A stretch of DNA of 64,000 nucleotides from Sandaracinaceae bacterium (GTDB lineage Bacteria > Myxococcota_A > Polyangia > Polyangiales > JAFGIB01): contig JADGRF010000013.1 of the NCBI GenBank assembly GCA_017881055.1, forward strand, positions 1 through 64,000, read 5' to 3'. The notes beneath the pieces were generated by a model, which saw only the letters and a list, made by a program, of their open reading frames with translations, made no database searches and had not been told where the DNA came from. Shown piece by piece: positions 25,946-34,342 of the stretch. Each line of letters opens with the position of its first letter. Positions within the stretch are counted from its first letter, which is position 1. The position numbers and the translations under genes are program-made.

Positions 25946-28900
25946 TCACGCCAGAAGTGCGAGCAGATCGTCCCGCGTCAAGCCGAACGCAGCCTCGGCG
26001 CCGTGCGTGGCTGCTTGCGCCAGCGCGCGCTTCTTGTCCTGGAGCACGAGCATGCGCTCCTCGACCGTGCCTTCGGTCACGAGGCGATGCACGAGCACCG
26101 GGCGCTCTTGGCCGATGCGATGCGCGCGGTCGGCCGCTTGGTCCTCGACGGCCGGGTTCCACCACGGATCGAGCAAGAACACGTTGTCGGCCGCGGTGAG
26201 ATTCAGGCCCGTGCCGCCCGCCTTCAGTGAAACCAGCATCACGCGTGGCCCCGCGTCGCTCTGGAAGGTCTCGACCACGGCACCGCGGTCGCGCGTGCTT
26301 CCATCGAGGCGAACGAAGCCTACGCCCGCGGCATCGAGCAACGGCTCGACGCGATCGAGCAAGCTAGTCCACTGCGAGAAGACGAGCGCCTTGTGATCCT
26401 CCGCGAGCACCTTGTCGAGCAAGTCCATGAGCAGATCGAGCTTGGACGAGGACGCCGCCTCCTGCCCCGGCAGAAGGCCCGGATGGCAGCAGGCTTGGCG
26501 CAGGCGCAGCAGCGCCTCGAGCGCGGCCAGCACGTTGCCGCCGTCCTTGAGCTGATCGATCACGTTGGCGCGCGTGGCGGCGAGGATCGCGTCGTACAGC
26601 TCGCGCTCCTTTTCGTTGAGCGTGCAGTGAACGACCACGTCGGTGCGCGGCGGCAGCTCGCGTGCGACCTCTTTCTTGAGGCGGCGCAGCATGAACGGCT
26701 TGATGCGAGCGCGCAGGCGCTCGGCGATCTTGCCGTCGCCTTCCGAGATCGGCTTGGCGTAGCGCTCTTGGAAGTCGTTGCGCCCACCAAGCAGGCCGGG
26801 GTTCGTGAAGTGAAACTGACTCCACAGCTCTTCGAGTCGGTTCTCGACGGGCGTACCCGTGAGCGTGAGACGGAAGCGCGCTTGCAAGCCGAACGCGGCA
26901 CGCGCCACTTGGCTGTCGGCGTTCTTGATGTTCTGCGCTTCGTCGAGGATCACGCTGTCCCACTCGCGCGCGCGCAGCGTCTCTTCGTCGAGGCGTAGGA
27001 TCGCGTACGTGGTGATGGTGATGTCCGCCGTGTCGTCGAGCTGACGATTCGGGCCATGATAGGTGTGCACGCGCAGCGCGGGGCGGAAGCGCTGAATCTC
27101 CGCGACCCAGTTGTGCAGCACGCTGGCCGGTGCGACCACGAGCGCCGGCGCACCCACGACGCACAGCGCCTGGATGGTTTTGCCGAGGCCCATGTCGTCG
27201 GCCAACATCGCGCCGAGATTGGCGTTCGACAGAAACTTGAGCCAGCTGACTCCGTCGCGCTGGTAGTCGCGCAAGCTCGCTGTGAGATCGCTCGGTAGCT
27301 CGGCGACATCGATGCCGGTGAAGTCGCTGGCCAACGCGCGCAGGCGCTCGAAGCGCGGCGGCGGTGGGGCATCCAGCGCTTCGCACAGACGCGCAAGGTC
27401 GGGCAGCGCGCAGCTGGGCAGTGAGCCGTCGTCGGTCTTTGCGGCCAGCAGGTCGGCTAGCAGATGTCCCGCGCGGATCAGCACGTTCTCGGGCAGCTGG
27501 GCGTAGCCGCCCTCGAGCAGCGGCACGAGTGACTCGCCGCGACGCCAGGCGTCGAGCACGGCCTCGGCCGACGCATGGCGCTCGGTGCCGGTGCCTTCTT
27601 CGCCGATCGACTTGAAGCGCAGCTGCATGCGCTCGCCGCCCAGATCGAAGTCCGGCGCTAGCGGTGCGTACACGAAGCAGGCGTCGAGCCCGGTGCCTTC
27701 GACGGCCAATGAACCAATGCGGCGAATCTTCTCGGCCATTTCGACCGCGGACAGGCCCGCGAAGCGACTGGTGCGACCGACCTCGAGGCCGAGGCGCGCA
27801 TCCAGCTCGTTGATCAAGCGCTGCTCTTTGGCTTCGTTGCGCAGCGGAAGCGCGCCGCCCAAGTAGTGCAGCTTGCCCGCGTCCACGCGCGCAGCCGGCG
27901 GATCGCCGTACACGAGCAACGGCAGCACCGAGAGCGCGCCGTCGCTGAACTCGGTTTGCATCAGCAAGCGCGGGACCATCGCTGTCGCGCTCGGCAGCAG
28001 CTTGCTCATGACCTCGAGCGGCAAGCGCTCGCGCAGCGCAGGCAGGATGCGCCCGACCAAGTCGGCGACTTGACCGAACGGATACACGCGGCCCTTGCGC
28101 AGCTCGTCGACGTCGCGACCGGAGAGCTCGAGCGCGCCCACTGCGCGCAGCACGCCCGAGTGCAGCACGGCGCCGTTCTCGAACACCTCGGACACCGCGG
28201 GATCCTGCTCCGCGAAGACACGGAAGCCTTCGGGGTGATCTTCGACCAGCACGCGGATCACTGGGCGCGGCTCGCCGACCTTCACCTTGTCGCCATCGAG
28301 CTTCACGTCGGTGCAGTCGCTGAGCGCCGTGAGCACGCGCTGAATCAGCGGGCGCGGAATCTTGCCCGATACGACCGGCCCGAGCGCGATGTCGAGCGCC
28401 ATGTCTGCAGAGCTCGCTTGCACGTCGTCGTCGTCGTCACGCTTGCGCCAGGCGGCGAGCCTCACTTCGAGCGGCACGAGCTTGCCGCTCTGCGAGAGAA
28501 AGCGCTCGATGGTGAGTGAGCCTTCTTTGCGTCCGAGGCGGTACGCGAGCTTGACGGCAGGCGCCGTCAGCCGAGTCACGACGGTGCCTGCATGCTCTGC
28601 TTTGTGCACGGCGATCACGGCTGCGGCGACGTGAATGCACGCGGGCTGTTCGCTCGGGCACTCGCACGACCAGTCCAGCTGCGCGGGGGAGAGCACGACG
28701 CGCGGAGATGTCATGCCGCCCCGCGTGATGATGCGCAGCTCGATCTCGTCGTTGTGCATGCGCTTGCCGTCGACGGTGCCCGTGCGCGTCATGTGCTCCG
28801 CGCGCGACCACAGCTCGCTCGGGCACTGCTCGCGGATGGCATCGAGCAGCGCCTGGGTCGGAGTCGAGGATGTGGGTACGGGAGAAACTGCGGGCATGTG

Positions 28901-28951
28901 GGCCGCGAAGTCTAGCACGCGCAGCGCTTTGGTGCGTGCGTCGCGAATCAT
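25946..28951 (-). CDS. SWIM zinc-finger Snf2-family DNA translocase/helicase
   Basis: This protein of about 1001 residues has an N-terminal SWIM-type zinc finger (CECPSEQPACIH, about residues 90-105), a long middle region, and an SF2 Snf2 ATPase. Motif I is DDMGLGKT, motif II DEAQNIKNADS, then LTGTPVENRLEELWSQ. The helicase C-terminal lobe shows FSQWTSLLDRVEP, LKAGGTGLNLTAADNVFLLDPWWNPA and QAADRAHRIGQ. Such proteins (RapA/HepA-like) remodel nucleoprotein or RNA polymerase complexes. The start is uncertain: the ATG at 28951 overlaps the upstream stop (ATGA) but has AAGGA directly adjacent, and an ATG at 28897 is an alternative. It lies between the NamZ fusion gene and guaD. Confidence 0.92.
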   Translation of the reverse strand: MIRDARTKALRVLDFAAHMPAVSPVPTSSTPTQALLDAIREQCPSELWSRAEHMTRTGTVDGKRMHNDEIELRIITRGGMTSPRVVLSPAQLDWSCECPSEQPACIHVAAAVIAVHKAEHAGTVVTRLTAPAVKLAYRLGRKEGSLTIERFLSQSGKLVPLEVRLAAWRKRDDDDDVQASSADMALDIALGPVVSGKIPRPLIQRVLTALSDCTDVKLDGDKVKVGEPRPVIRVLVEDHPEGFRVFAEQDPAVSEVFENGAVLHSGVLRAVGALELSGRDVDELRKGRVYPFGQVADLVGRILPALRERLPLEVMSKLLPSATAMVPRLLMQTEFSDGALSVLPLLVYGDPPAARVDAGKLHYLGGALPLRNEAKEQRLINELDARLGLEVGRTSRFAGLSAVEMAEKIRRIGSLAVEGTGLDACFVYAPLAPDFDLGGERMQLRFKSIGEEGTGTERHASAEAVLDAWRRGESLVPLLEGGYAQLPENVLIRAGHLLADLLAAKTDDGSLPSCALPDLARLCEALDAPPPPRFERLRALASDFTGIDVAELPSDLTASLRDYQRDGVSWLKFLSNANLGAMLADDMGLGKTIQALCVVGAPALVVAPASVLHNWVAEIQRFRPALRVHTYHGPNRQLDDTADITITTYAILRLDEETLRAREWDSVILDEAQNIKNADSQVARAAFGLQARFRLTLTGTPVENRLEELWSQFHFTNPGLLGGRNDFQERYAKPISEGDGKIAERLRARIKPFMLRRLKKEVARELPPRTDVVVHCTLNEKERELYDAILAATRANVIDQLKDGGNVLAALEALLRLRQACCHPGLLPGQEAASSSKLDLLMDLLDKVLAEDHKALVFSQWTSLLDRVEPLLDAAGVGFVRLDGSTRDRGAVVETFQSDAGPRVMLVSLKAGGTGLNLTAADNVFLLDPWWNPAVEDQAADRAHRIGQERPVLVHRLVTEGTVEERMLVLQDKKRALAQAATHGAEAAFGLTRDDLLALLA

Positions 28952-31437
28952 TCCTTTGCGGGGGCCACCACGAGCGGCCGCGCGTCGCAGCTTGGGTAGG
29001 CGAGGAAGCGCGCGCGTCGCACGGAGAACCGCATCAGGTCGAGCAGCCAGCCGCGTGCGAGCTGCTCGAAGGGCGCCCCCGCCAGCAGCGCGTCCATCGT
29101 TTGCGTGTGGCCGATCAGCGCGCTCATCTCGCCCGCGCGAAACGCTTCGCGATGCAGCGAAAGGAGCGCGGCAGCCAACGTAAAGCCGGTGCGGAGTGCT
29201 TGAAATCGCCGATGATCGACGACCTGCAACGACAGGCCGTGACACAGCTGGCCCGCGTAGCGATCGCGTGTCGGCGTGAAATCGACGACCGAGAGCGAGA
29301 TTCCCGGCAGTTGCCCGTCACTCAGGCGACGCAGCAGCGCGCTTGCGTCAATCCACGGTGCACCCACGACGCCGAACGGCCGATCCGTACCGCGTCCGAC
29401 CGAGACGTTGGTGCCTTCGATCAGCGCCAGCGCCGGATACAGCTCCAAGGCGTCGAGTGTCGGCAAGTTCGGCGAAGGTGCGCTCCATGGCTGGCCTGTG
29501 CGTCCGAACGACAGCTCGCGCGCGTAGCCGCGCATGTCGATGACGGTCAGGCGCGCGTTCAGGTGACGCTCTTCGTTCAACATGCGTGCAAGCTCGCCGA
29601 GCGTCATGCCGTGGATGAGCGGGAGCGCGTGGTAGTTCACGAAGCTCTCGTGACCGTCGTCCGGCATGGGTCCGTCTACGCGTGCTGCGCCGAGTGGATC
29701 GGGTCGGTCGAGCACGAACACCGCCACGTTCGCCTTCGAGCACGCTTCGAGCACGCCGCGCAGCGTCGAGGCGTACGTGAAGAAGCGCACGCCGACATCC
29801 TGCAGATCGAACACGATCGCATCGAGCCCATGCAGCATCGCGGCGGTCGGCTTGCGCGTCTTGCCGTAGAGCGAATGCACGGTCAGGGCGCTCCCGTCGT
29901 CGGTCGTGTCCGCGACAGCGCCCTCGCGAGCATGATCGAGGCCGTGCTCGGGTGCGAACAGCGACACCACGTGCACGCCTGGCGCGTCGTGCAGCAAATC
30001 GATCGTGCGTGCACCGTCGTGCGCGCGACTGGCGTCGTTGGCGACCACGCCGATTCGCTTTCCGGCAAGGAGCGCGAAGCCTTGCGCGCGCAGCACGTCG
30101 ATGCCGGTCTCGACGTGTCCCGCGAGCGCGTCGCAGCCGGCGGGTTCCAAAGCGCGTCCGAAGCGCTCCGCCGCAAGGTCCGCGAGCTCGCCCGCAAGCT
30201 TGATCACGTGGCCCTTGCCATGCGGGTGCACGCGGTTGCTGAGCAGAATCACGAACAGATCTTGCTCGGGATCGATCCACAGCGAAGTGCCCGTGAACCC
30301 GCCGTGCCCGAACGCTCGATACGACAGCCGCTTGCCGCGCAGCCCGGAATACTCGCTCTGCATGTCCCAGCCGAGCGCGCGCACGGTGTCGCCGTCGCTC
30401 AGAAACTGCGGTGTCGTCATCGTGGCGAGCGTCGTCGCATCGAGCACGCGCGTGCCTTCGAGCGCGCCGCCGGCCAGCATCGCCTGTGCGAAGCGTGAGA
30501 GATCGCGCGCGGTCGTGAACACACCCGCGTTGCCGGCGACACCGCCGAGCAGGAACGCCCGTGGATCGTGGACATCGCCGCGGATCACGGGCTCCGTGCG
30601 CGCAGCGACGTCGATGCGCTTGCGCACGTCGTCGGGGATCTCGGTCGGCGCGATGCGCGGACGCAGCGCAGGCGCAGGTCGAAAGCCCGTGTCATGCATG
30701 CCGAGCGGCGTGAAGAGCTCGCGCCCCGCCAGCTGCTCCAGCGGTTCTCCCGTGACGCGCTCGATCAGCGCGCCGAGCACGACGTAGTCGAGATCGCTGT
30801 AGTGAAAGCGGCTGCCCGCCGGCGTCAGCTGCCGACTCGCGAAGATGGCAGCAAGCGCTGCGTCGCGGCCGTGCTCGTAGTCGCCGAGCGGATTCTCGGC
30901 CGCGAGTCCGGCCGTGTGCACCAGCAGCTGGCGCACCGTGATCGCGGCGTGACCGTGCTTCTGCAGCTCGGGGAGATACGTGGCCGCTGGTGCGTCGAGA
31001 GCGACGCGCCCACGTGCGACGAGCTGCATCAGCAGCGTTGCAGTAAACGGTTTCGTGAGCGATGCGAGATCGAAGATCGTATCGAGCGTCATCGTCTCCG
31101 GTGTGGGCACGATGGCGCGCTGTCCGTACGCGTGCGCGAACACGATGCCGTCGCGGTGCCCGATCATCACGACCGCTCCGGGCAGTTGACCTGCTGCAAT
31201 GGCCTCGCTCACCGCCGCGTCGAGCTCGGGGACCGCGCCCGTTGTGCTCAGTTGCTCTCGTTCTGGCCGCTGCGCGTTGCTCGACGCGTCTGTCGCCGCG
31301 ATCGCAGCCGGAGCTGCCGGTGCCGACTCGCGTGGAAGCGTCGGCGCAGCGCGCAAAGTCGCTTTCGGCTCGCTCGAGTGGCCAGCGCACGCCCAGGCAG
31401 CGCCCAACACGAGCAACGCGTACGAGGCTCTCCTCAT
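28948..31437 (-). CDS. Serine hydrolase (beta-lactamase-like) fused to NamZ-type exo-N-acetylmuramidase (DUF1343)
   Basis: This 829-residue exported fusion has an N-terminal signal sequence (RRASYALLVLGAAWACAG; lipobox not canonical). The first catalytic half, about 70-420, is a class C beta-lactamase/penicillin-binding-protein fold. It has SLTK (Ser-x-x-Lys) in FDLASLTKPF, YSD as the tyrosine motif and FGHGGFTGTS as the third box. The second half, about 440-829, is NamZ/DUF1343: LFAPEHGLDHAREGA, HSLYGKTRKPTAAMLHGLDAIVFDLQDVGVRFFTY, VLDRPDPLG and PNLPTLDALELYPALALIEGTNVSVGRGTDRPF. In Bacillus, NamZ (YbbC) and the hydrolase YbbE are neighbouring genes for muropeptide recycling. The start at 31437 gives the signal peptide, with GTG 31464 as the alternative. 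The stop overlaps the next gene. Confidence 0.88.
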   Translation of the reverse strand: MRRASYALLVLGAAWACAGHSSEPKATLRAAPTLPRESAPAAPAAIAATDASSNAQRPEREQLSTTGAVPELDAAVSEAIAAGQLPGAVVMIGHRDGIVFAHAYGQRAIVPTPETMTLDTIFDLASLTKPFTATLLMQLVARGRVALDAPAATYLPELQKHGHAAITVRQLLVHTAGLAAENPLGDYEHGRDAALAAIFASRQLTPAGSRFHYSDLDYVVLGALIERVTGEPLEQLAGRELFTPLGMHDTGFRPAPALRPRIAPTEIPDDVRKRIDVAARTEPVIRGDVHDPRAFLLGGVAGNAGVFTTARDLSRFAQAMLAGGALEGTRVLDATTLATMTTPQFLSDGDTVRALGWDMQSEYSGLRGKRLSYRAFGHGGFTGTSLWIDPEQDLFVILLSNRVHPHGKGHVIKLAGELADLAAERFGRALEPAGCDALAGHVETGIDVLRAQGFALLAGKRIGVVANDASRAHDGARTIDLLHDAPGVHVVSLFAPEHGLDHAREGAVADTTDDGSALTVHSLYGKTRKPTAAMLHGLDAIVFDLQDVGVRFFTYASTLRGVLEACSKANVAVFVLDRPDPLGAARVDGPMPDDGHESFVNYHALPLIHGMTLGELARMLNEERHLNARLTVIDMRGYARELSFGRTGQPWSAPSPNLPTLDALELYPALALIEGTNVSVGRGTDRPFGVVGAPWIDASALLRRLSDGQLPGISLSVVDFTPTRDRYAGQLCHGLSLQVVDHRRFQALRTGFTLAAALLSLHREAFRAGEMSALIGHTQTMDALLAGAPFEQLARGWLLDLMRFSVRRARFLAYPSCDARPLVVAPAKE

Positions 31438-31517
31438 CGGTTCAGCATACCGTTCAAATGCCACCGCACGCGCACTTGGCCTGCCGAGCGCGCCTGGCTT
31501 GTGGGATAACGGAACGC

Positions 31518-31964
31518 ATGGGCGCGCTGGACGGCATCATTGGCAAGCTCTTCGGCTCGATCTCGCCGCACACGCGCAGCCTCGGCTTCGAGGTGGTGTC
31601 CATGAAGGACGGCGTCGCAGTCGCCAAGATCCCGTACAGCGCGGAGCTCGTTGGCGATCCGCTGTCGGGCGTGCTGCACGGCGGAGTCGTGACCTCGATG
31701 CTCGACACGACCGGCGGCGTGGCCGTGATCTCGGCAGTTGGTTTGCCCACTCCGATCGCCACGCTCGATCTGCGCATCGACTACCTGCGTCCGTCGAAGC
31801 CTGGCGAAGATTTGTTCGCACGCGTGGAGTGCTACAAGAAGACGCACAACGTCGCGTTCACGCGTGGCGTCGCCTACAACGGTGATGAAGCCGACCCAGT
31901 CGCCTCGATGGCCGCGACGTACATGCTGCGAACGCAGGCGTTTCGCGCACCCGGAGGCGGCTGA
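31518..31964 (+). CDS. PaaI-type hotdog thioesterase (first of a pair)
   Basis: This 148-residue single hotdog domain has VAKIPYSAELVGDPLSGVLHGGVVTSMLDTTGGVAV, the PaaI helix region with HGG. It is followed by TLDLRIDYLRPSKPGEDLFARVE, the second conserved block. Proteins of this family hydrolyse acyl- or aryl-CoA thioesters in the cytoplasm. The stop and the next start overlap (TGATG), so the two thioesterases are coupled and may form a heteromer. Substrate unknown. Confidence 0.85.
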   Translation: MGALDGIIGKLFGSISPHTRSLGFEVVSMKDGVAVAKIPYSAELVGDPLSGVLHGGVVTSMLDTTGGVAVISAVGLPTPIATLDLRIDYLRPSKPGEDLFARVECYKKTHNVAFTRGVAYNGDEADPVASMAATYMLRTQAFRAPGGG

Positions 31965-32416
31965 TGGCGGTCCGGGACCCCGAGGAGTTTCTTGCCGAGC
32001 TGCGCAAGACCGGTCGCTTCGATCGCTTGATCGATGCGATCCCCTACGCGCGCTACCTGGGCCTCAATGTGCGGATCGTCGATGGCGATCTGCTCACGAC
32101 CATGCCCGGCGTCGACAAGCTGATCGGCAATCCGGTCTTGCCTGCGCTGCACGGGGGCACCGTCGGCGCGCTCTTGGAGAGCGCCGCCATCTTCAAGCTG
32201 CTCTGGGAAGTCGAGAGCATCGCGGTACCGAAGACGATCAACATCACGGTCGATTACCTGCGCTCGGCGCGCGTGGTCGACACGCTCGCGCGCGCCACGA
32301 TCACCAAGCACGGCCGGCGCGTGGCCAACGTCCAGGCGCGCGCCTGGCAGGGGGACGAGGCCAAGCCGATCGCCGCCCTGCATGGCCATTTCCTACTTAA
32401 AACCCGTGACACCTGA
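31964..32416 (+). CDS. PaaI-type hotdog thioesterase (second of a pair)
   Basis: This 150-residue hotdog protein has YLGLNVRIVDGDLLTTMPGVDKLIGNPVLPALHGGTVGALLESAAI and then TINITVDYLRSARVVDTLARATITKHGRRVANVQARAW. It is clearly homologous in layout to its upstream neighbour, so the pair probably arose by tandem duplication and diverged. It overlaps the upstream stop by one base. Cytoplasmic; substrate unknown. Confidence 0.83.
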   Translation: MAVRDPEEFLAELRKTGRFDRLIDAIPYARYLGLNVRIVDGDLLTTMPGVDKLIGNPVLPALHGGTVGALLESAAIFKLLWEVESIAVPKTINITVDYLRSARVVDTLARATITKHGRRVANVQARAWQGDEAKPIAALHGHFLLKTRDT

Positions 32417-32545
32417 GGCCATTTCGGCTGGAATTCGGCGAAATGCGTCGCACCACACGTAGGGGTCTTGATCTGAGTGCAAACATGGTACAGCTTCCCA
32501 TATGTGGGACACGAGCAGTGTCCTGCACGGCAGGAGGCAGGGCGC

Positions 32546-34261
32546 ATGGAAGTTGGTAGCGACACGTTCCCCCGCGACGAGGTTACGGGTCTTGCTGCGT
32601 TCGAGCATCTCGAGCCGGTCAGCACCGTCAGCACGCTCAACATGATGGAGGAGCCGGCGATGGCTCCCGTGCCGCGCGTGTTCACGCCGCCGCCGCCCGG
32701 TTCACTCAGCGGCTCCCACAGCGTGCCGGCCTACGCGCGCAAGAGCCTGTCCCTGCCGCCGCCGCCGCCCGCTGCCCGGGCCTTCTCGCGTCCGCCGCCG
32801 CCCGCAGGGTCGCCGGCGCAAGCGCGCCGCCAGGACGACACGGAAATCGTCGACGTCGACGACGCCGTTCCAGCTGACCGAGTCGGTGGCTGGGAAGAAC
32901 CCGACGACGCCGCCACGCGGGTGCAAGCCGGGTCTCCGGCCGCCGAGCTGCACATGGACTGGGACGACGAGGAACCGCCGACGCAGATGCGCGGTGAGGG
33001 CGGCGTTCACCAAGGGGCGCACCCCGGCGTCTCGATGGACTGGGAAAACGAGAGCATCGACACGCGCCTGCGCGACGCCGATGACGACCTCGATTACGAC
33101 GCGCAAGATGGCTCCGACACCGCGGCCTACCAGCCCGCGGGTGACTCGGGTCGCCCGTCGCCGTTTCCCACGCGCACCAGCGCCGTCGGCTACGCGCCGG
33201 CTGCGGAAGACGCGCGCGTGTACAACTCCGCAATCGGTTCGGTTCGTCCTGGTGCACCGTCGCCCTTCGCCAACGAGGGCGTCGAGACCGCATGGGGCCA
33301 GGATCTGCGCGGCTCGCGTCACACGCAGCTCTGGATCGCCGCTGCCGCCCTCGCGATCATCGCGCTGGCGTTCGGCGTGCGCTCGTTCTTCGCCAAGGAG
33401 GCTCCGGGCCTGGTCACGCTCGCCACCGTGCCCTCCGATGCGCGCGTGCTCATCGATGGCAAGCCGGTCGCCGGAACCTCCAGTCCGTTCTCTGCAAACG
33501 ATCTGGCGCCCGGCATCGCTCACGAAATCGTCGTGCAGAAGGACGGCTTCGCGGAACAGCGCTCGACATTCACCCTGAGCGCGGGGGAAGCCAAGTCGTT
33601 GCCGACGATCTCTCTGACCGCTGCGTCGACCGAGGTCGGCTTCGCGATCGACTCCGTGCCCGGTGGTGCGCAGATTCAGCTCGACGGTGCGGCCGTGGGT
33701 CTGTCCACGCCGGCGCGCGTCACCCATGTCGTCACGGGCTTGCACAAAGTTGCGCTCGTCCACGCCGGCTACGCGCCGTACGAGCTGCAGGTGTTCGTGC
33801 CCGAGAAGCAGGTTCTCGAGCTGCCCACCGCAACGCTGAACGCGCTTATCGGTTCCGCCGCGAAGGGTGCTGAGACGACCCGCGCGTCCAGTGCGAGTCA
33901 GCCGGTCGCCGAGCATCACCATCATCACCACGGCATGCACGCGAGCGATCAGCTCGCTGCAGCTACCACGCACACACAGCCGGTTGCACCCGCTGCGCGC
34001 GTGACGCGGCAGAAGCCGATCAAGGCTCCCCTGGCGGCGCCGGCCGCAGGCAAGGGCATCTTGCGCGTGAACAGCCGTCCGTGGTCGCAGGTCTTCGTCG
34101 ACGGTCGCATGCTCGGCAACACGCCGCAGATGGCGCTTCAGCTCGGCGCCGGCACGCACACGGTCAAGCTTTCCAACCCGCAGATGGGTCTCTCCAAGAC
34201 GTTCAGCGTGACGATCAAAGCCGGTCAGAGCGAGACCAAGGTCTTGAACCTGATCGACTGA
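32546..34261 (+). CDS. Membrane-anchored PEGA-domain protein with acidic-Trp motifs and a natural His6 run
   Basis: The 571-residue protein has a disordered Pro-rich N-terminal region (about 40-100). Three related motifs follow at 114-127, 137-148 and 164-175: WEEPDDAATRV, MDWDDEEPPTQM and MDWENESIDTRL. One transmembrane helix spans about 260-282, and three PEGA-like beta domains lie at about 288-350, 363-425 and 504-570. A run of six histidines occurs at 457-462 in the linker before the last PEGA. The N-terminal part would be cytoplasmic and the PEGA domains periplasmic, perhaps binding surface polymers or relaying kinase signals. AGGAGG eight bases before the ATG at 32546 fixes the start. 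Function is inferred only from architecture. Confidence 0.85.
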   Translation: MEVGSDTFPRDEVTGLAAFEHLEPVSTVSTLNMMEEPAMAPVPRVFTPPPPGSLSGSHSVPAYARKSLSLPPPPPAARAFSRPPPPAGSPAQARRQDDTEIVDVDDAVPADRVGGWEEPDDAATRVQAGSPAAELHMDWDDEEPPTQMRGEGGVHQGAHPGVSMDWENESIDTRLRDADDDLDYDAQDGSDTAAYQPAGDSGRPSPFPTRTSAVGYAPAAEDARVYNSAIGSVRPGAPSPFANEGVETAWGQDLRGSRHTQLWIAAAALAIIALAFGVRSFFAKEAPGLVTLATVPSDARVLIDGKPVAGTSSPFSANDLAPGIAHEIVVQKDGFAEQRSTFTLSAGEAKSLPTISLTAASTEVGFAIDSVPGGAQIQLDGAAVGLSTPARVTHVVTGLHKVALVHAGYAPYELQVFVPEKQVLELPTATLNALIGSAAKGAETTRASSASQPVAEHHHHHHGMHASDQLAAATTHTQPVAPAARVTRQKPIKAPLAAPAAGKGILRVNSRPWSQVFVDGRMLGNTPQMALQLGAGTHTVKLSNPQMGLSKTFSVTIKAGQSETKVLNLID

Positions 34262-34315
34262 AAAACGAGTCGTCTGGCGTGCGATCGGCGGCTCGCGCGC
34301 CAACCGACTCGTTTT
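34262..34315. terminator. Bidirectional terminator between the PEGA gene and the aldehyde dehydrogenase gene
   Basis: The 11-bp stem AAAACGAGTCG/CGACTCGTTTT encloses an inner TGGCG/CGCCA stem. It carries T-rich ends on both strands and lies between two convergent stops (34261 and 34343). Confidence 0.8.
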
Positions 34316-34342
34316 GGGCTATGCCGCCGGCGCGGCGGATCC

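Noticed and set aside
28952..29245. N-terminal extension of the Snf2 helicase
   Set aside because: The region lies inside the coding end of the NamZ fusion and is Arg-rich without helicase motifs.
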